NCBI GenBank assembly: GCA_903876875.1
Contig: CAIRBT010000016.1
Span: 1 to 64,000, forward strand
Length of the DNA: 64,000 bases
Direction: 5' to 3'
DNA from: an uncultured Geobacteraceae bacterium
Lineage (GTDB): Bacteria > Desulfobacterota > Desulfuromonadia > Geobacterales > Pseudopelobacteraceae
Shown: positions 17,403-27,735 of the stretch, piece by piece
How positions within the stretch are numbered: the first letter of the stretch is position 1
Layout: every line of letters begins with the position of its first letter
Program-made: the position numbers and the translations under genes
The notes under the pieces: model-generated
What the model was told of the DNA's origin: nothing
The model's database searches: none
The model's input: the letters and a program-made list of their open reading frames with translations, nothing else

Positions 17403-20400
17403 TGTACGCACATCCTGATATTAAAAAAGATGCCTCCGCAAGTACCTCGGTGTGGGCTGCTGTGTTGGTCTGCCTGTTCCTGCTGGGGATAGTATTCGGC
17501 GTAAGAATCTACGTAGACCATGAGCGAATAGAACGCCGCTCCGGTGAAATGGCCCTCACTCACGACAGGACGATGACGAATGGCACCGGCGACGCAGCGA
17601 CCATGGCGGCACCTCGCAATCGGAGTGAACTGTTCGCCGAGTGGCGCGTAGATGCACTCATAGAATCCTCCATCTATCTTTTGTTTGCCATCGCCACTGT
17701 GGTGGCTACCAGAATTATGGTGGCACACCAGACCAAACTGAGGCAGATGGCGGCGACGCAGGCACATCTGGCTCTGATTGTGGAAAACACCGACGACGCC
17801 ATTATGTCAAAAAGCCTGGACGGCACCATTCTCAGCTGGAACAGAGGTGCCGAGCAGCTGTTCTCCTATCGGGCGGAAGAGGTCATCGGCTTATCAGTCG
17901 ATCTGCTCATCCCGGAACACCAAAGGGCAGAAGAAGACCGTATCCATGAACAATTAAAAGCGGGAATCCGTGTTGACCACTATGAAACAATCCGCATAAC
18001 CAAAGAGGGACTTGCGCTCAACGTCTCAATTACATCTTCACCGCTGCGGGATACTGACGGCACCATTACCGGTGCCTCTAAAATCATCCGCGACATCACC
18101 GCACAGAAACGGGCAGAGCAGGCAGTAAAGGAAGCCTATACCCAACTTGAAGCGGTCAATGACCAACTCCAACTGCAGTACGAGGAACTTGAGCTGCAAA
18201 GCGAAGAACTGCTCTCCCAGAGTGAAGAGTTGCAGGAGAGCGAAGAGCGTTTCCGACAACTGTTCGACGAATCTCCCGACGCCTACCTGCTGCTTTTGGA
18301 CGATGGTATGATCGCAGACTCGAATAAAACTGCGGAACTGCTCCTCAATTTTCAGAAGCAGCAGCTCCACGGCATGTCTTCCGTAGCGCTGTCCCCCACC
18401 CACCAACCCGATGGCCGTGACTCAGCTGAAGTTATCGCCGAATTGCTCCCTGCTGTTTTTGTCCAGAATATTGAGACCTTTGAGTGGCTCTGCCTCCGTC
18501 CCGATGGCTCTGAATTCTGGGCTGATATTTCTCTTAAGGCAATTGTACTCCAGGGAAAACAAGCAGTTCTCGTTGGCTTGCGCGATATTTCGGTACGTAA
18601 GGAAGCGAAAAAAGAACTTGAGCAGGCACACCGGCAAACGGAGCAGTTCAACAGGGTTCTCAATTCTATCCTGGAAAACATGGCCGATTGGGTTTGGGAA
18701 CTGGATCGAAAGGGGAGATATACCTACTGTTCCCCTCGGGTGGAGCAATCTCTGGGCTATACACCGGCGGAGATGCTCTGCAAATCCCCTTTGTGCATGA
18801 TGCCGGCCGAAGACGTCGAACGGCTCAAGGCCATCTACATCGAGATAAGCGAATTTATGTTACCGATACAGAACCTGGAGTTCTGGAGTATTGCCAAGGA
18901 TGGCCAACGGCGGCTCTTTGTTGCAAACGGTGTACCCATCACCGGTCACGACGGCACCCTTACCGGCTATCGGGGTGTGGCTCGGGATATTACCGACCTG
19001 CGGCTCTTCGAGTCAAAACTGCGTAAGCTGTCACGGGCGGTTCAGCAAAGCCCGGTTTCCATCATCATCACCGACCTGGCCGGCCGTATCGAATTCGTCA
19101 ATCCAAAATTCAGTGAGGTCACCGGTTACAGTGATGAAGAGGCCATTGGCGAAACTCCCCGCATTCTCAATTCAGGACTAACCCCTCCCAGCACCTATGA
19201 GGAGATCTGGGCCGTCATTTCTGCCGGTGGCACATGGGAAGGCGACCTTCTCAACAAGAGTAAGGACAATGAACTTTTTTGGGAACACGCTCTCATTTCT
19301 GCACTCTGTGATGAGTCCGGCACCATTACCAACTACCTTGCAGTTAAAGAAGACATCACAGAAAAGAAATACATCATCGATCAACTCAGCATCGCCAGAG
19401 AAAAGGCCGAGTCTGCCACGGAGGCAAAAAGTTCGTTTTTGGCAACCATGAGCCATGAAATCCGCACTCCGATGAATGGCGTCCTTGGCATGAACAGCAT
19501 GTTGCTGGAAACCCAACTGACCGCTGAGCAGCGTGAATTCGCCGAGATTGTACGAAAAAGTGGTGAAAACTTATTAACCATCATAAATGAAATTCTTGAC
19601 TTTTCCAAGATTGAAGCCGGAAAGCTCGACCTGGAAATTCTCGATTTTGACCTACGCATAACCCTGGAAGATACGGTTGAACTGCTGGCCATGCGAGCCA
19701 ACGAGGCAAAGCTTGAGCTGATCTGCCAAATAGACCCGGCAGTGCCTACTTTCCTGAGAGGTGATCCGGGAAGGATCAGGCAGATCATCATTAACCTGGT
19801 GGGTAACGCCATTAAATTCACCCGGAAGGGGGAAGTTGCCATCAGGGTATCACTCAAATCGGAGCAGGGTCTTGACTCGGTCATACTTTTTGAGATTCAG
19901 GATACCGGCATCGGCATTCCCCGGGATCGGCTCTCTTCCATTTTTGACCCCTTTACCCAGGCCGACGGCAGTACCACACGTAAATATGGCGGTACGGGGC
20001 TTGGCCTTGCCATCTGCAAACAGTTGGCAGAACTCATGGAGGGTGAAATCGGGGTTACCAGCGAAGATGGTGCCGGCTCGACCTTCTGGTTTACCATCTG
20101 CCTGGAACGGCAGCTTAATCAGAATAACGAAGCCTATAAGGCTCTCCAGCAGGCCGGCAAGGGGGAGCTGGTCAAGGAGCGGATTCTGGTTGTGGACGAT
20201 AATGCAACCAACCGTGTCCTGATGAAAGGCCTCCTCAGACAGTGGGGATGTCGCCATGACGTAGCCGCCCACGGCGCAGAAGGACTTGAGATGCTCCGCG
20301 AGGCGGTGGAGGCAGGGGATCCGTTCCGTATCGCCATTCTTGACCAGGAAATGCCCGATATGGACGGCATGGAGATGGGTACCAGAATCAAGGCTGATCC

Positions 20401-21388
20401 GCTTTTAGCCCCTACCCTGCTGGTTATGCTTACCTCCATCGGTCTGCGCGGTGACGCCACTATTCTCGAACGGATCGGCTTTGCCGGGTATCTTCATAAA
20501 CCGGTACGCCAGAGCCAGCTCTATGATTGCCTCGAATTGATTATCGGCCGGGATATTCACAACACTATCGAGGGAAATGACTCCACCCCCCAGAGGATCA
20601 TAACCAGACATATCATAGCAGAATCACTCCATTCCGGTGTCCGCCTGCTGCTGGTCGAAGACAACATTATCAACCAGAAGGTTGCCCAGTTCATGCTGAA
20701 ATCACTCGGATTCCGGGTCGATGTGGCCGCCGACGGTCAGGAAGCGGTGCGGGCTCTTGAGATGATTGATTACAATCTGGTGTTAATGGATTGTCTGATG
20801 CCGGTCATGAATGGCTATGAGGCGACCGCCGCCATCCGCTCGGGTGGTTCACGGATCCGCAATACCGCCGTACCGATAATCGCCATGACCGCCAATGCGA
20901 CACAGGGTGACCGGGAAAAGTGCCTTGAGGCAGGGATGAATGATTATATGTCGAAACCGGTCAAGAAGCAGATTTTGGCAGAATTGATCGAGAAATGGCT
21001 CAGAAGTGACGGTGCCGGCACCACAGATCACCCGGTGGAGGAGGCTGCTGGCCTGACATTCTTTAATAAAGATGCGATGTTTGAGTTCATGGATAATGAC
21101 GGGGAGTTCATGCGTTCCATCCTCAATGAATCAACCGCCTCATTACCGGGTGAACTGGACAAATTAAAGTCAGCTTTTGAAACCAATGATGGAGCGGCTA
21201 TCCGCATTCTGTCACATACCATGAAGGGTATCGCGGCAAACATCTATGCGCCGGCTCTCCACGATGTCTGCCTACGGATTGAAACTGCCGCCAAGGCAAA
21301 TGACAGAGAAACGGCCCGGGAAATCATCCCCGAATTAACAGAAACCATTTCCCGAACCATTGAGACAATCAAGGGGACGTATCTTTAG
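17402..21388 (+). CDS. Multi-PAS hybrid histidine kinase with two receivers and Hpt
   Basis: About 1328 residues from the ATG at 17402 (an upstream TTG at 17339 overlaps the previous gene and is less likely). TM about 16-36 and 86-106 with a short periplasmic loop; PAS about 118-238; coiled coil about 240-280 with [12 protein letters not shown]-type heptads; PAS about 281-400, 415-535 and 540-655; HisKA with [12 protein letters not shown] (His685); HATPase with [17 protein letters not shown] and [11 protein letters not shown]; receiver 1 (VDDNATN, Asp981 in [11 protein letters not shown]1033); receiver 2 ([10 protein letters not shown], Asp1130 in [12 protein letters not shown]1185); Hpt with [12 protein letters not shown] (His1272). 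This is the BarA/RpfC-like layout with a second receiver. It lacks an output domain. The small periplasmic loop suggests sensing in the membrane or by the PAS domains. Confidence 0.93.
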   Translation: MYAHPDIKKDASASTSVWAAVLVCLFLLGIVFGVRIYVDHERIERRSGEMALTHDRTMTNGTGDAATMAAPRNRSELFAEWRVDALIESSIYLLFAIATVVATRIMVAHQTKLRQMAATQAHLALIVENTDDAIMSKSLDGTILSWNRGAEQLFSYRAEEVIGLSVDLLIPEHQRAEEDRIHEQLKAGIRVDHYETIRITKEGLALNVSITSSPLRDTDGTITGASKIIRDITAQKRAEQAVKEAYTQLEAVNDQLQLQYEELELQSEELLSQSEELQESEERFRQLFDESPDAYLLLLDDGMIADSNKTAELLLNFQKQQLHGMSSVALSPTHQPDGRDSAEVIAELLPAVFVQNIETFEWLCLRPDGSEFWADISLKAIVLQGKQAVLVGLRDISVRKEAKKELEQAHRQTEQFNRVLNSILENMADWVWELDRKGRYTYCSPRVEQSLGYTPAEMLCKSPLCMMPAEDVERLKAIYIEISEFMLPIQNLEFWSIAKDGQRRLFVANGVPITGHDGTLTGYRGVARDITDLRLFESKLRKLSRAVQQSPVSIIITDLAGRIEFVNPKFSEVTGYSDEEAIGETPRILNSGLTPPSTYEEIWAVISAGGTWEGDLLNKSKDNELFWEHALISALCDESGTITNYLAVKEDITEKKYIIDQLSIAREKAESATEAKSSFLATMSHEIRTPMNGVLGMNSMLLETQLTAEQREFAEIVRKSGENLLTIINEILDFSKIEAGKLDLEILDFDLRITLEDTVELLAMRANEAKLELICQIDPAVPTFLRGDPGRIRQIIINLVGNAIKFTRKGEVAIRVSLKSEQGLDSVILFEIQDTGIGIPRDRLSSIFDPFTQADGSTTRKYGGTGLGLAICKQLAELMEGEIGVTSEDGAGSTFWFTICLERQLNQNNEAYKALQQAGKGELVKERILVVDDNATNRVLMKGLLRQWGCRHDVAAHGAEGLEMLREAVEAGDPFRIAILDQEMPDMDGMEMGTRIKADPLLAPTLLVMLTSIGLRGDATILERIGFAGYLHKPVRQSQLYDCLELIIGRDIHNTIEGNDSTPQRIITRHIIAESLHSGVRLLLVEDNIINQKVAQFMLKSLGFRVDVAADGQEAVRALEMIDYNLVLMDCLMPVMNGYEATAAIRSGGSRIRNTAVPIIAMTANATQGDREKCLEAGMNDYMSKPVKKQILAELIEKWLRSDGAGTTDHPVEEAAGLTFFNKDAMFEFMDNDGEFMRSILNESTASLPGELDKLKSAFETNDGAAIRILSHTMKGIAANIYAPALHDVCLRIETAAKANDRETAREIIPELTETISRTIETIKGTYL

Positions 21389-21553
21389 AGCGACTGCAAA
21401 ACATACTCAGGAACTCTCATAACAACCGGAGGAGCTACGAGACGTTTCTCGTACTGCTGCTGTACTGCCAGTAAATGATCTTTGTAAGACACACATATTC
21501 CGTTCAATTTTCACACGAGTTTGCCATACTCCATCAACGATCAGATCTTTCAT
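21385..21553 (-). pseudogene. Small frameshifted gene, unknown
   Basis: On the minus strand, GGAGG (21563-21567) precedes the ATG at 21553 by nine bases and the frame begins MKDLIVDGVWQTRVKIERN. After a one-base frame change near codon 17 the sequence continues as NGICVSYKDHLLAVQQQYEK, then [19 protein letters not shown], ending at the TAA at 21387-21385 inside the kinase gene end. Both halves look protein-like and the ribosome binding site is strong, so this is probably a recently broken gene of about 55 codons. I do not recognise the family. Confidence 0.4.
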
Positions 21554-21638
21554 CGTAGAGTACCTCCATCAATTCTTCCGGTGTACACTACCTGCATTGA
21601 GTATCCCATTGAGGTATTTTCACTAGAAACTGTTCGCG

Positions 21639-24083
21639 TTATATTTTAAATTTCTCAATAATCCGGTCAAGATCCGAAACCACTGAATTCATCCCTGAAA
21701 TGGCGGTAGTGATACCGGTCACGGCGGTTGCAAATTCGAGGGAGAGGGAAGACATACTTTCCATATCACGGGAGACGGAACCGGCAGTCACCGACTGCTC
21801 TTCCGATGCCGTGGCCATTCTCTGAATCATTTCGACTACCAACAGTACGGAAGCTGAGATGGAGCCGATTGCCCGAAGTGCATCGGCGGTTTTCTCCTTG
21901 ACCCGCCCGACCCCTGCCCGTTCATCCATCATACCGGCCATAGACTGTCTGACCCCCTCCTGCATATCCTTGATCATTACGGCTATATCATTGGTTGCAT
22001 CGGTGGTACGCACTGCAAGGGTTCTCACTTCATCGGCCACAACAGCAAAACCTCTCCCCATGTCACCTGCCCGTGCCGCCTCAATGGCCGCGTTCAGGGC
22101 AAGGCGATTGGTTTGATCCGCAACGCCCCGGAGCAAACTGAGTATTTCACCTATCTGCTCTGACTTTGCCCCCAGTTGCTCTATTTTCTTACCCGACACC
22201 TCCACATCCAAGATAAATGAATCGAGGGCTGAGGCGGTCTCAGTGATGGTAGCGGTGCCAAATTCAGCCATCTTTTTCATTTCAAGGGCGGCATCCGATA
22301 CGGCATTGGCGTCATGAGCCATCTCCTGTGACACCATCACCATCTGGGACATGGCCTCTTTGGTCATCTCAACGGTTTTCCCCTGTTTTACAACACTTTC
22401 GTTAACGGTGCCAACCGCACCATTCAGTCGACCACCGTTATCATCAAGCAGAGACACCACATTCCGTAGTTCATTGATCATGCCGTGCAAGCCGCCGGAC
22501 ATGGTACACATTGATGTCTGGACGTTGCCCATTTCATCATTTGAGGCTCCGGACAGGTCAACCCGCAGATCCCCCGAGGCGATGGTATCGGCGGCAGTAA
22601 TTAGTTTTTTCAGTGGTGAAGTAACCGAGCGATAAATCCAGATACCGAAAAAAGAACCGGCCAGGGCAGCCACAACCCAGATAATGCCGATGAGCATGGT
22701 ACTGGTGCCGACAACCTTGTTAAGTGAAGTCACAGACTTTTCCTGAGAGTCACGGGCATTTTCAAGATTTTTCTGCCCTACAATCGCCTGCTCCCCGGCA
22801 TACTTCCGCAGTTCAGCAGCCGCTGCCCCCGCCTTCGTCTGCAGATCAATACTTTTGGTTATCTGGGAGATCACCCCGTTTTCAGAGACAATCATCCGCT
22901 CCACGTTCGAAAGCGCGGCGGAGGCTGAGGTAAGCAGCGTCAGCTCGTCCTTGGCATGAATCTTCTTTAAACTTGCTTCCAGGGTTTTCCGCGAGAGCCC
23001 CAACTCGCTGCGCACCGAGTCGATCTGTTTTTTCAGTGCGTCAACCTCTTTACGGCTGGTTGCCGAAAAAAGTCGGCTGGCTAGACCGTCCAGAATAAGC
23101 CCCTGGGAGAGGAACGACGCGTTAACGACCAGAACGTCGGTCGAATTACCGTTATTCTTATAGAGTCTATCCTGGCGCCCTGTTTCGTTCTGATGATTTT
23201 GCATTGCCGCATTTATTGTCTGTTCTACCAGAATTAAGGCGGCACCAATCCGTTCACCCACTTCACCGGCCAGGCGATCCCGTACCGCAGTATCTCCCTT
23301 GCCATTATTCCCCGCAAGAAGATGTAACTCTTTAATCAACTCAAGACTCTTAGTCTGTGCCGCTTTCAAGTCTTCGGCAAGGGCAGAACTCCCCTTGGTA
23401 TGGTCACTGGTTTTCGCCTTATTGAAGGCAGCGTTGAGCTTACCCTGCGCCAGCATAATACCCTTTTTACTGTTCGCCCGCTGCAATTCGTTATAGGCCA
23501 GCTGCATATCCTTGATGGTCAGACGCAACAGCTCTATGGTACGAAGATTGCCGGACACCTTTGCCGTGGCGGTTACGGATTGGGAATAGGAACGACTGGT
23601 TGAGGCCTGAAGCAGCTTCACCTTTTTGTCCAACGCAGCCAACCGCTGCTTGATCCCCCCCATTTCCTGCACTATTTTTTTAGATGATTGTTGAGCCGCT
23701 TCTTCGGCTTCAATACGCTGTCCCGTGAGGGACGTCAGTTCGTCGGCAAGTGCCTTCAATCTGGTTTCAGAAACCACGTTCCCCATTGAAGCGAGATCCT
23801 CTGCGGCCTTAAGAGACTCTGCAACGGCCTTCTCCGTCCTGACTTTCGCCGCCTGATATTCCTCTTTTGTCTGGGTACCGGCCAGGGTGGCAAGCTCTGC
23901 CAGAGCCGCATGGAGGGTTCGTTGGGACTCCATGGTTTTAACCTGGAAGGGGGTACTCTTCTGGGTCAGTTCCCGCAGGGTTGCCCGTACTTTCGACATA
24001 CCGGCAATGCTGGTCACCGCCACCGCAGTAGCAATGGCAAGGACAAAGAGACTGTTTATCAGCAGTTTAGATCGTATTTTCAC
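21639..24083 (-). CDS. Methyl-accepting chemotaxis protein with large helical periplasmic domain
   Basis: 814 residues, starting at a GTG preceded by GGGAG. TM1 about 7-29; an unusually long, Ala/Lys/Glu-rich, apparently all-helical periplasmic region about 30-460; TM2 about 462-484; HAMP about 485-540; then the signalling coiled coil with the hairpin tip DQTNRLALNAAIEAARAGD and GRGFAVVADEVRTLA. It ends DRIIEKFKI, without a CheR-docking pentapeptide. Chemoreceptors of this kind signal to CheA/CheW, none of which are in the window. The gene lies 24 bases after a periplasmic binding protein gene on the same strand, so the receptor may read that protein's ligand-bound state; this is inferred from context. 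Confidence 0.92.
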   Translation of the reverse strand: MKIRSKLLINSLFVLAIATAVAVTSIAGMSKVRATLRELTQKSTPFQVKTMESQRTLHAALAELATLAGTQTKEEYQAAKVRTEKAVAESLKAAEDLASMGNVVSETRLKALADELTSLTGQRIEAEEAAQQSSKKIVQEMGGIKQRLAALDKKVKLLQASTSRSYSQSVTATAKVSGNLRTIELLRLTIKDMQLAYNELQRANSKKGIMLAQGKLNAAFNKAKTSDHTKGSSALAEDLKAAQTKSLELIKELHLLAGNNGKGDTAVRDRLAGEVGERIGAALILVEQTINAAMQNHQNETGRQDRLYKNNGNSTDVLVVNASFLSQGLILDGLASRLFSATSRKEVDALKKQIDSVRSELGLSRKTLEASLKKIHAKDELTLLTSASAALSNVERMIVSENGVISQITKSIDLQTKAGAAAAELRKYAGEQAIVGQKNLENARDSQEKSVTSLNKVVGTSTMLIGIIWVVAALAGSFFGIWIYRSVTSPLKKLITAADTIASGDLRVDLSGASNDEMGNVQTSMCTMSGGLHGMINELRNVVSLLDDNGGRLNGAVGTVNESVVKQGKTVEMTKEAMSQMVMVSQEMAHDANAVSDAALEMKKMAEFGTATITETASALDSFILDVEVSGKKIEQLGAKSEQIGEILSLLRGVADQTNRLALNAAIEAARAGDMGRGFAVVADEVRTLAVRTTDATNDIAVMIKDMQEGVRQSMAGMMDERAGVGRVKEKTADALRAIGSISASVLLVVEMIQRMATASEEQSVTAGSVSRDMESMSSLSLEFATAVTGITTAISGMNSVVSDLDRIIEKFKI

Positions 24084-24107
24084 CAGAATCTCCCACGTAC
24101 ATCACTA

Positions 24108-24872
24108 TTACGGTTTGACGTATTTTTGACCGGCTCCCGTGATAAAAGTCAGCAGTCGTGACACTTTGGCTGACGGTTTCCCTTTGGTGATGGCAATAAC
24201 GGGTCGCTCATAGGCAGGAATTTTCGGCAGCTTATTCCCGTCGCCAATACTGAAGGGGCCAAAACCGATTGCCCCCGGATTGGAGGTAATCATGTTGGTC
24301 ATTTCGGCAAAGGTCGGCGTATCGAGGCTGTCCTTCAAAAAATCCTCACCAGTAAGAGCCAGTTTTTTAAACGCCCCCATGGTGGCAGGGTTTTGAGTGG
24401 AAACAACCACCATGATCGGCTCATCATTACCACCAACCTCCTTCCAGTTTTGGATTTTTCCGGTAAAAATCCCCTTAATCTGGTCACCGGTCAGCGACTG
24501 CAGAGGATTTTCCTTGTTAAGTGCGATATACAATACACTTTTTCCTATGACTTCCGAATGGTACAGTGACTTATCTTTGATGTCATAGGACTCTTTTTTC
24601 AGTGAGGCAATAAGGTCATCAAACGCAGTACCGGCAAGTGCCACATCGGCTCCCCCCCGATCCATGGTTTTGAATGAGATGGTGGCACCGCCAAAGATCA
24701 GGGAAATCCGGTCGCCGGTGGCTTTTTCAAATGCGGGAGTAACCGGTTTGACGATACTATCAACCGGAGCACCACCGGCCGACAGGCGAATTTCGTCGGC
24801 CATACTGTTGACAGAAAGCAAAGACATACCACACGCAAGCAAACAACAGAAAAACTTCGGGGTTCTTTTCAT
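24108..24872 (-). CDS. Phosphate-type (PstS-like) periplasmic substrate-binding protein
   Basis: 254 residues. Signal peptide about 1-24 (MKRTPKFFCCLLACGMSLL...SMA), then a PstS-like fold: IRLSAGGAP near the start, IFGGATISFKTMDRGGADVALAG, the PBP_like_2 block LTGDQIKGIFTGKIQNWKEVGG (split here), and ATMGAFKKLAL...NPGAIGFGPF. The start MKRTPKF is chosen for GGAGG seven bases upstream; an 11-residue extension is open. No permease or ATPase genes (pstC, pstA, pstB) are nearby; the only partner is the chemoreceptor gene downstream. The ligand is probably phosphate or another oxyanion by family, but the usual TGSG-type phosphate loop reads SAGGAP here, so it could differ. Confidence 0.88.
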   Translation of the reverse strand: MKRTPKFFCCLLACGMSLLSVNSMADEIRLSAGGAPVDSIVKPVTPAFEKATGDRISLIFGGATISFKTMDRGGADVALAGTAFDDLIASLKKESYDIKDKSLYHSEVIGKSVLYIALNKENPLQSLTGDQIKGIFTGKIQNWKEVGGNDEPIMVVVSTQNPATMGAFKKLALTGEDFLKDSLDTPTFAEMTNMITSNPGAIGFGPFSIGDGNKLPKIPAYERPVIAITKGKPSAKVSRLLTFITGAGQKYVKP

Positions 24873-24954
24873 TAACAACCTCCACAGATAACGTAGTTGC
24901 CCCACTCCGGCGACAATATTCCTCGGAGTCTTAAGGGCTGAAAAACATTTGCGA

Positions 24955-24982
24955 AGTATAATCTTCTAACCGTGTATGTCAA
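24955..24982 (-). promoter_or_regulatory. Sigma-70 promoter for the binding protein / chemoreceptor operon
   Basis: On the minus strand: TTGACA (24982-24977), 16-base spacer, TATACT (24960-24955), about 85 bases before the start of the binding protein gene. A full-consensus -35 and a 5/6 -10. Confidence 0.75.
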
Positions 24983-25015
24983 TATGATACTTATTCGGAT
25001 GCGAATATGTGAAAA

Positions 25016-26386
25016 CTACCCCATGGGGAGCACGGCCTTAATCGAATCCCGCAGTACATCCAGCAGAAGTTCCAGCTCAGAATCGGTGATAACCAGTGGT
25101 GGATAGATGACGATGGTGTTGCCGAGGGGGCGGGAAAACACACCCCGTGAGCGTGCTTCCAGACAGACCCTGATACCAACCTTATCCTGCCACGGGAAGG
25201 GAGTAGCGTTTTTTTTGTCGGCCACCAGTTCAATCCCCGCCGCCATGCCGCAGTGGCGAACATCACCAACGTAAGGCATTTTGACAAACTCCGCCAACCG
25301 CTCCCCTAATCGAGCAATTTTGGGGGCCATTGACGCCAACAGATCATCCTCCTGAAACAGCTCCAGACTCCTCAGTGCCACGGCACACGCCAACGGATTG
25401 CCGGTAAATGTATGGCCATGGAAAAATGTTTTCAGTTCAGCGTAGGGGCCCAAAAATGCCGAATAGACCTTCTCCGTGGTCACCGTAGCGGCAAGCGGCA
25501 GGTATCCGGCGGCTATCCCCTTGGAAATAGCCATGATATCCGGAATAACCTCTTCGTGTTGACAGGCAAACATCTTCCCTGTCCTCCCGAAACCAGTGGC
25601 AACTTCATCGACGATCATCAAGATATCGTACCGGTCACACAATTCCCGGACCCGTCTGAGAAAACCACTCGGCTGTACCAGCATGCCACCAGCTCCTTGC
25701 AGGAGCGGCTCTATGACAAGACCGGCAACCGTACCGGCGTGTTGTGCCATGAGATCATCGAGCGTCTCCAGACATGCCATGCCACAGCTGCTGAGAGTAC
25801 AACCAAGCTCACAGCGGTAGCAGTAGGGTGCCGGTGCCTGAATGGTTTCGAACATGAGCGGTTTGAAGGTGGCATGATAAATTTCAATCCCCCCCACACT
25901 AACCGCCCCCAATGTGTCGCCATGGTAGGCATGGCGAAACGTGATAAAACGGCTCCGCTCCGCCTGTCCCCGGTGTACCTGATACTGGAACGCCATCTTG
26001 ACGGCGACTTCCATGGCCGTTGAACCGTTGTCAGAATAGAAGAACCGCTCAAGTCCGGCAGGAGTGATTTCAGCAAGCCGTGCCGCTAGAATAATGCTCT
26101 GTTCGCTGGCAAGCCCCAGCAGCGTTGAATGTTCCAGCCGATCAACCTGGGTCTTGAGGGCTTCATTTAATTCCGAACGACAGTGGCCATGAACGTTGGT
26201 CCACATGGAGGCGACCCCATCCAGATAGCGGTTTCCCTCACTATCAATCAGCCAGCACCCCTCCCCCCTGACGATCACGACCTGCTCATCACGCTGCCAA
26301 TCCTGCATCTGGGTAAAGGGGTGCCACACATGCCGTTTATCCCACTGGCGGAGCTGTTCGGTTGTAATGGTGCTCGTTTCGGACAT
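25016..26386 (-). CDS. bioA: Adenosylmethionine-8-amino-7-oxononanoate aminotransferase
   Basis: 456 residues, PLP enzyme of biotin synthesis that converts KAPA to DAPA using S-adenosylmethionine as amino donor. Class III aminotransferase motifs: RHAYHGDTLGAVSVGG (about 150), DEVATGFGRTGKMFACQ with the PLP-binding Asp (about 240), and MAISKGIAAGYLPLAATV with the Schiff-base Lys (about 275). The N-terminus WDKRHVWHPFTQM is typical of BioA. GAGGTG sits seven bases before the ATG. It stands apart from bioB-bioD at 44476-46199, with a terminator between it and glyA, and I see no BirA operator upstream of it, so its control may differ from bioB's. Confidence 0.96.
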   Translation of the reverse strand: MSETSTITTEQLRQWDKRHVWHPFTQMQDWQRDEQVVIVRGEGCWLIDSEGNRYLDGVASMWTNVHGHCRSELNEALKTQVDRLEHSTLLGLASEQSIILAARLAEITPAGLERFFYSDNGSTAMEVAVKMAFQYQVHRGQAERSRFITFRHAYHGDTLGAVSVGGIEIYHATFKPLMFETIQAPAPYCYRCELGCTLSSCGMACLETLDDLMAQHAGTVAGLVIEPLLQGAGGMLVQPSGFLRRVRELCDRYDILMIVDEVATGFGRTGKMFACQHEEVIPDIMAISKGIAAGYLPLAATVTTEKVYSAFLGPYAELKTFFHGHTFTGNPLACAVALRSLELFQEDDLLASMAPKIARLGERLAEFVKMPYVGDVRHCGMAAGIELVADKKNATPFPWQDKVGIRVCLEARSRGVFSRPLGNTIVIYPPLVITDSELELLLDVLRDSIKAVLPMG

Positions 26387-26418
26387 GGTGCATCACCTCA
26401 AAATGGCATGGCAGGTAC

Positions 26419-26450
26419 AAAAAGACCCACCGAAATGGCTCCGGTGGGTC
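26419..26450 (-). terminator. Terminator after glyA
   Basis: GACCCACCG / CGGTGGGTC stem (26424-26432, 26442-26450) followed on the minus strand by TTTTTG. An outer pair GCAGGTAC / GTACCTGC (26411-26418, 26452-26459) extends it. It separates the fatty-acid/glyA operon from bioA. Confidence 0.85.
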
Positions 26451-26471
26451 TGTACCTGCATGGTATGTTAT

Positions 26472-27719
26472 TTAGACAAGTCTGTCAGCGTACAGGGGGA
26501 AGTTTTTCATTAACCCATTCACCCTGGTTTTAATGGCAGCCAGTTCGGCATCATTGCCGATGGCAGCAATTGCATCGGCGATAAATCCGGCCACCTGAAC
26601 CATCTCACCCTCTCTAAGACCGTGGGAGGTACAGGCAGGAGTGCCGACCCGGATACCGGACGTCACAAATGGCGAGCGGGTTTCAAAGGGCACGGTGTTC
26701 TTATTAACGGTGATACCGGCTTTGTCCAGTGCCTCTTCGGCAGCCTTTCCCGTAATGTCCGAACCAGAGAAGTTGATCAGCATGAGGTGATTGTCCGTAC
26801 CGCCGCTGGTCAGGGTAAAACCACGGGCGATCAGTCCTTCTGACAGTGCTTTGGCATTTTTGACAATCTGCTGTTGATAGGTTTTGAATTCTGGCTGCAG
26901 TGCCTCTTTGAATGCCACCGCCTTGGCGGCAATCACATGCATCAGCGGCCCCCCCTGAATACCGGGGAAAATCTGGGAGTTGATTCCCTTGGCAAACTCT
27001 TCACGACAGAGAATCATCCCCCCCCGTGGTCCCCGCAAAGTTTTGTGGGTGGTGGTGGTCACGTACTCCGCATAGGGAACCGGACTCGGGTGAACGCCCG
27101 CAGCAACCAGACCGGCGATATGGGCCATATCGACCATCACCTTGGCACCCACCTTGTCGGCGATAGCCCGGAAGGCAGGAAAGTCAATGACACGGGGATA
27201 GGCACTGGCACCGACAACAATCATTGTTGGCCGATGTTGATCCGCCAATCGCTCAACCTCAGCATAATCAATGGTTTCCGTCTCCGGAGAGACACCATAG
27301 GGAACAATATTGAAAAACCGGCCGGAAAAGTTAACCGGGCTGCCATGGGTGAGGTGACCGCCATGGGAAAGGTTCATACCCAAAATGGTATCGCCCGGCT
27401 TACAGGCGGCAAAGTAGACCGCCATATTGGCCTGTGAACCAGAGTGGGGCTGGACGTTGGCATGTTCGGCACCAAACAGCTCTTTGGCCCGGTCAATGGC
27501 CAGCTGTTCCACCACATCCACATGCTCACAGCCGCCATAATAGCGCTTGCCCGGATACCCTTCGGCATACTTGTTGGTCATGATCGAGCCCTGGGCTTCC
27601 ATCACAGCCGCAGAGACAAAGTTTTCAGAGGCAATCAGTTCCAGATTGAATTCCTGCCGCTCGGTCTCATGACGAATGGCTTCGGCAACCTGGGGATCAA
27701 AGTTGGAAAGGACAGACAT
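26472..27719 (-). CDS. glyA: Serine hydroxymethyltransferase
   Basis: 415 residues, PLP enzyme interconverting serine and glycine with tetrahydrofolate. Motifs: [17 protein letters not shown] near the N-terminus, [18 protein letters not shown], the PLP-lysine segment [15 protein letters not shown] (about 225) and the C-terminal [14 protein letters not shown]. The start [11 protein letters not shown] has AAGGAGAACCAC before it; a 49-residue upstream extension is open but runs into the rpiB end and is not family-like. Last gene of the operon, 16 bases after rpiB and before a strong terminator. Confidence 0.97.
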   Translation of the reverse strand: MSVLSNFDPQVAEAIRHETERQEFNLELIASENFVSAAVMEAQGSIMTNKYAEGYPGKRYYGGCEHVDVVEQLAIDRAKELFGAEHANVQPHSGSQANMAVYFAACKPGDTILGMNLSHGGHLTHGSPVNFSGRFFNIVPYGVSPETETIDYAEVERLADQHRPTMIVVGASAYPRVIDFPAFRAIADKVGAKVMVDMAHIAGLVAAGVHPSPVPYAEYVTTTTHKTLRGPRGGMILCREEFAKGINSQIFPGIQGGPLMHVIAAKAVAFKEALQPEFKTYQQQIVKNAKALSEGLIARGFTLTSGGTDNHLMLINFSGSDITGKAAEEALDKAGITVNKNTVPFETRSPFVTSGIRVGTPACTSHGLREGEMVQVAGFIADAIAAIGNDAELAAIKTRVNGLMKNFPLYADRLV

Positions 27720-27735
27720 GTGGTTCTCCTTGTTG

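Noticed and set aside
24108-24872. Part of a pstSCAB phosphate transporter operon
   Set aside because: No permease or ATPase genes lie on either side; the only co-oriented neighbour is a chemoreceptor gene.
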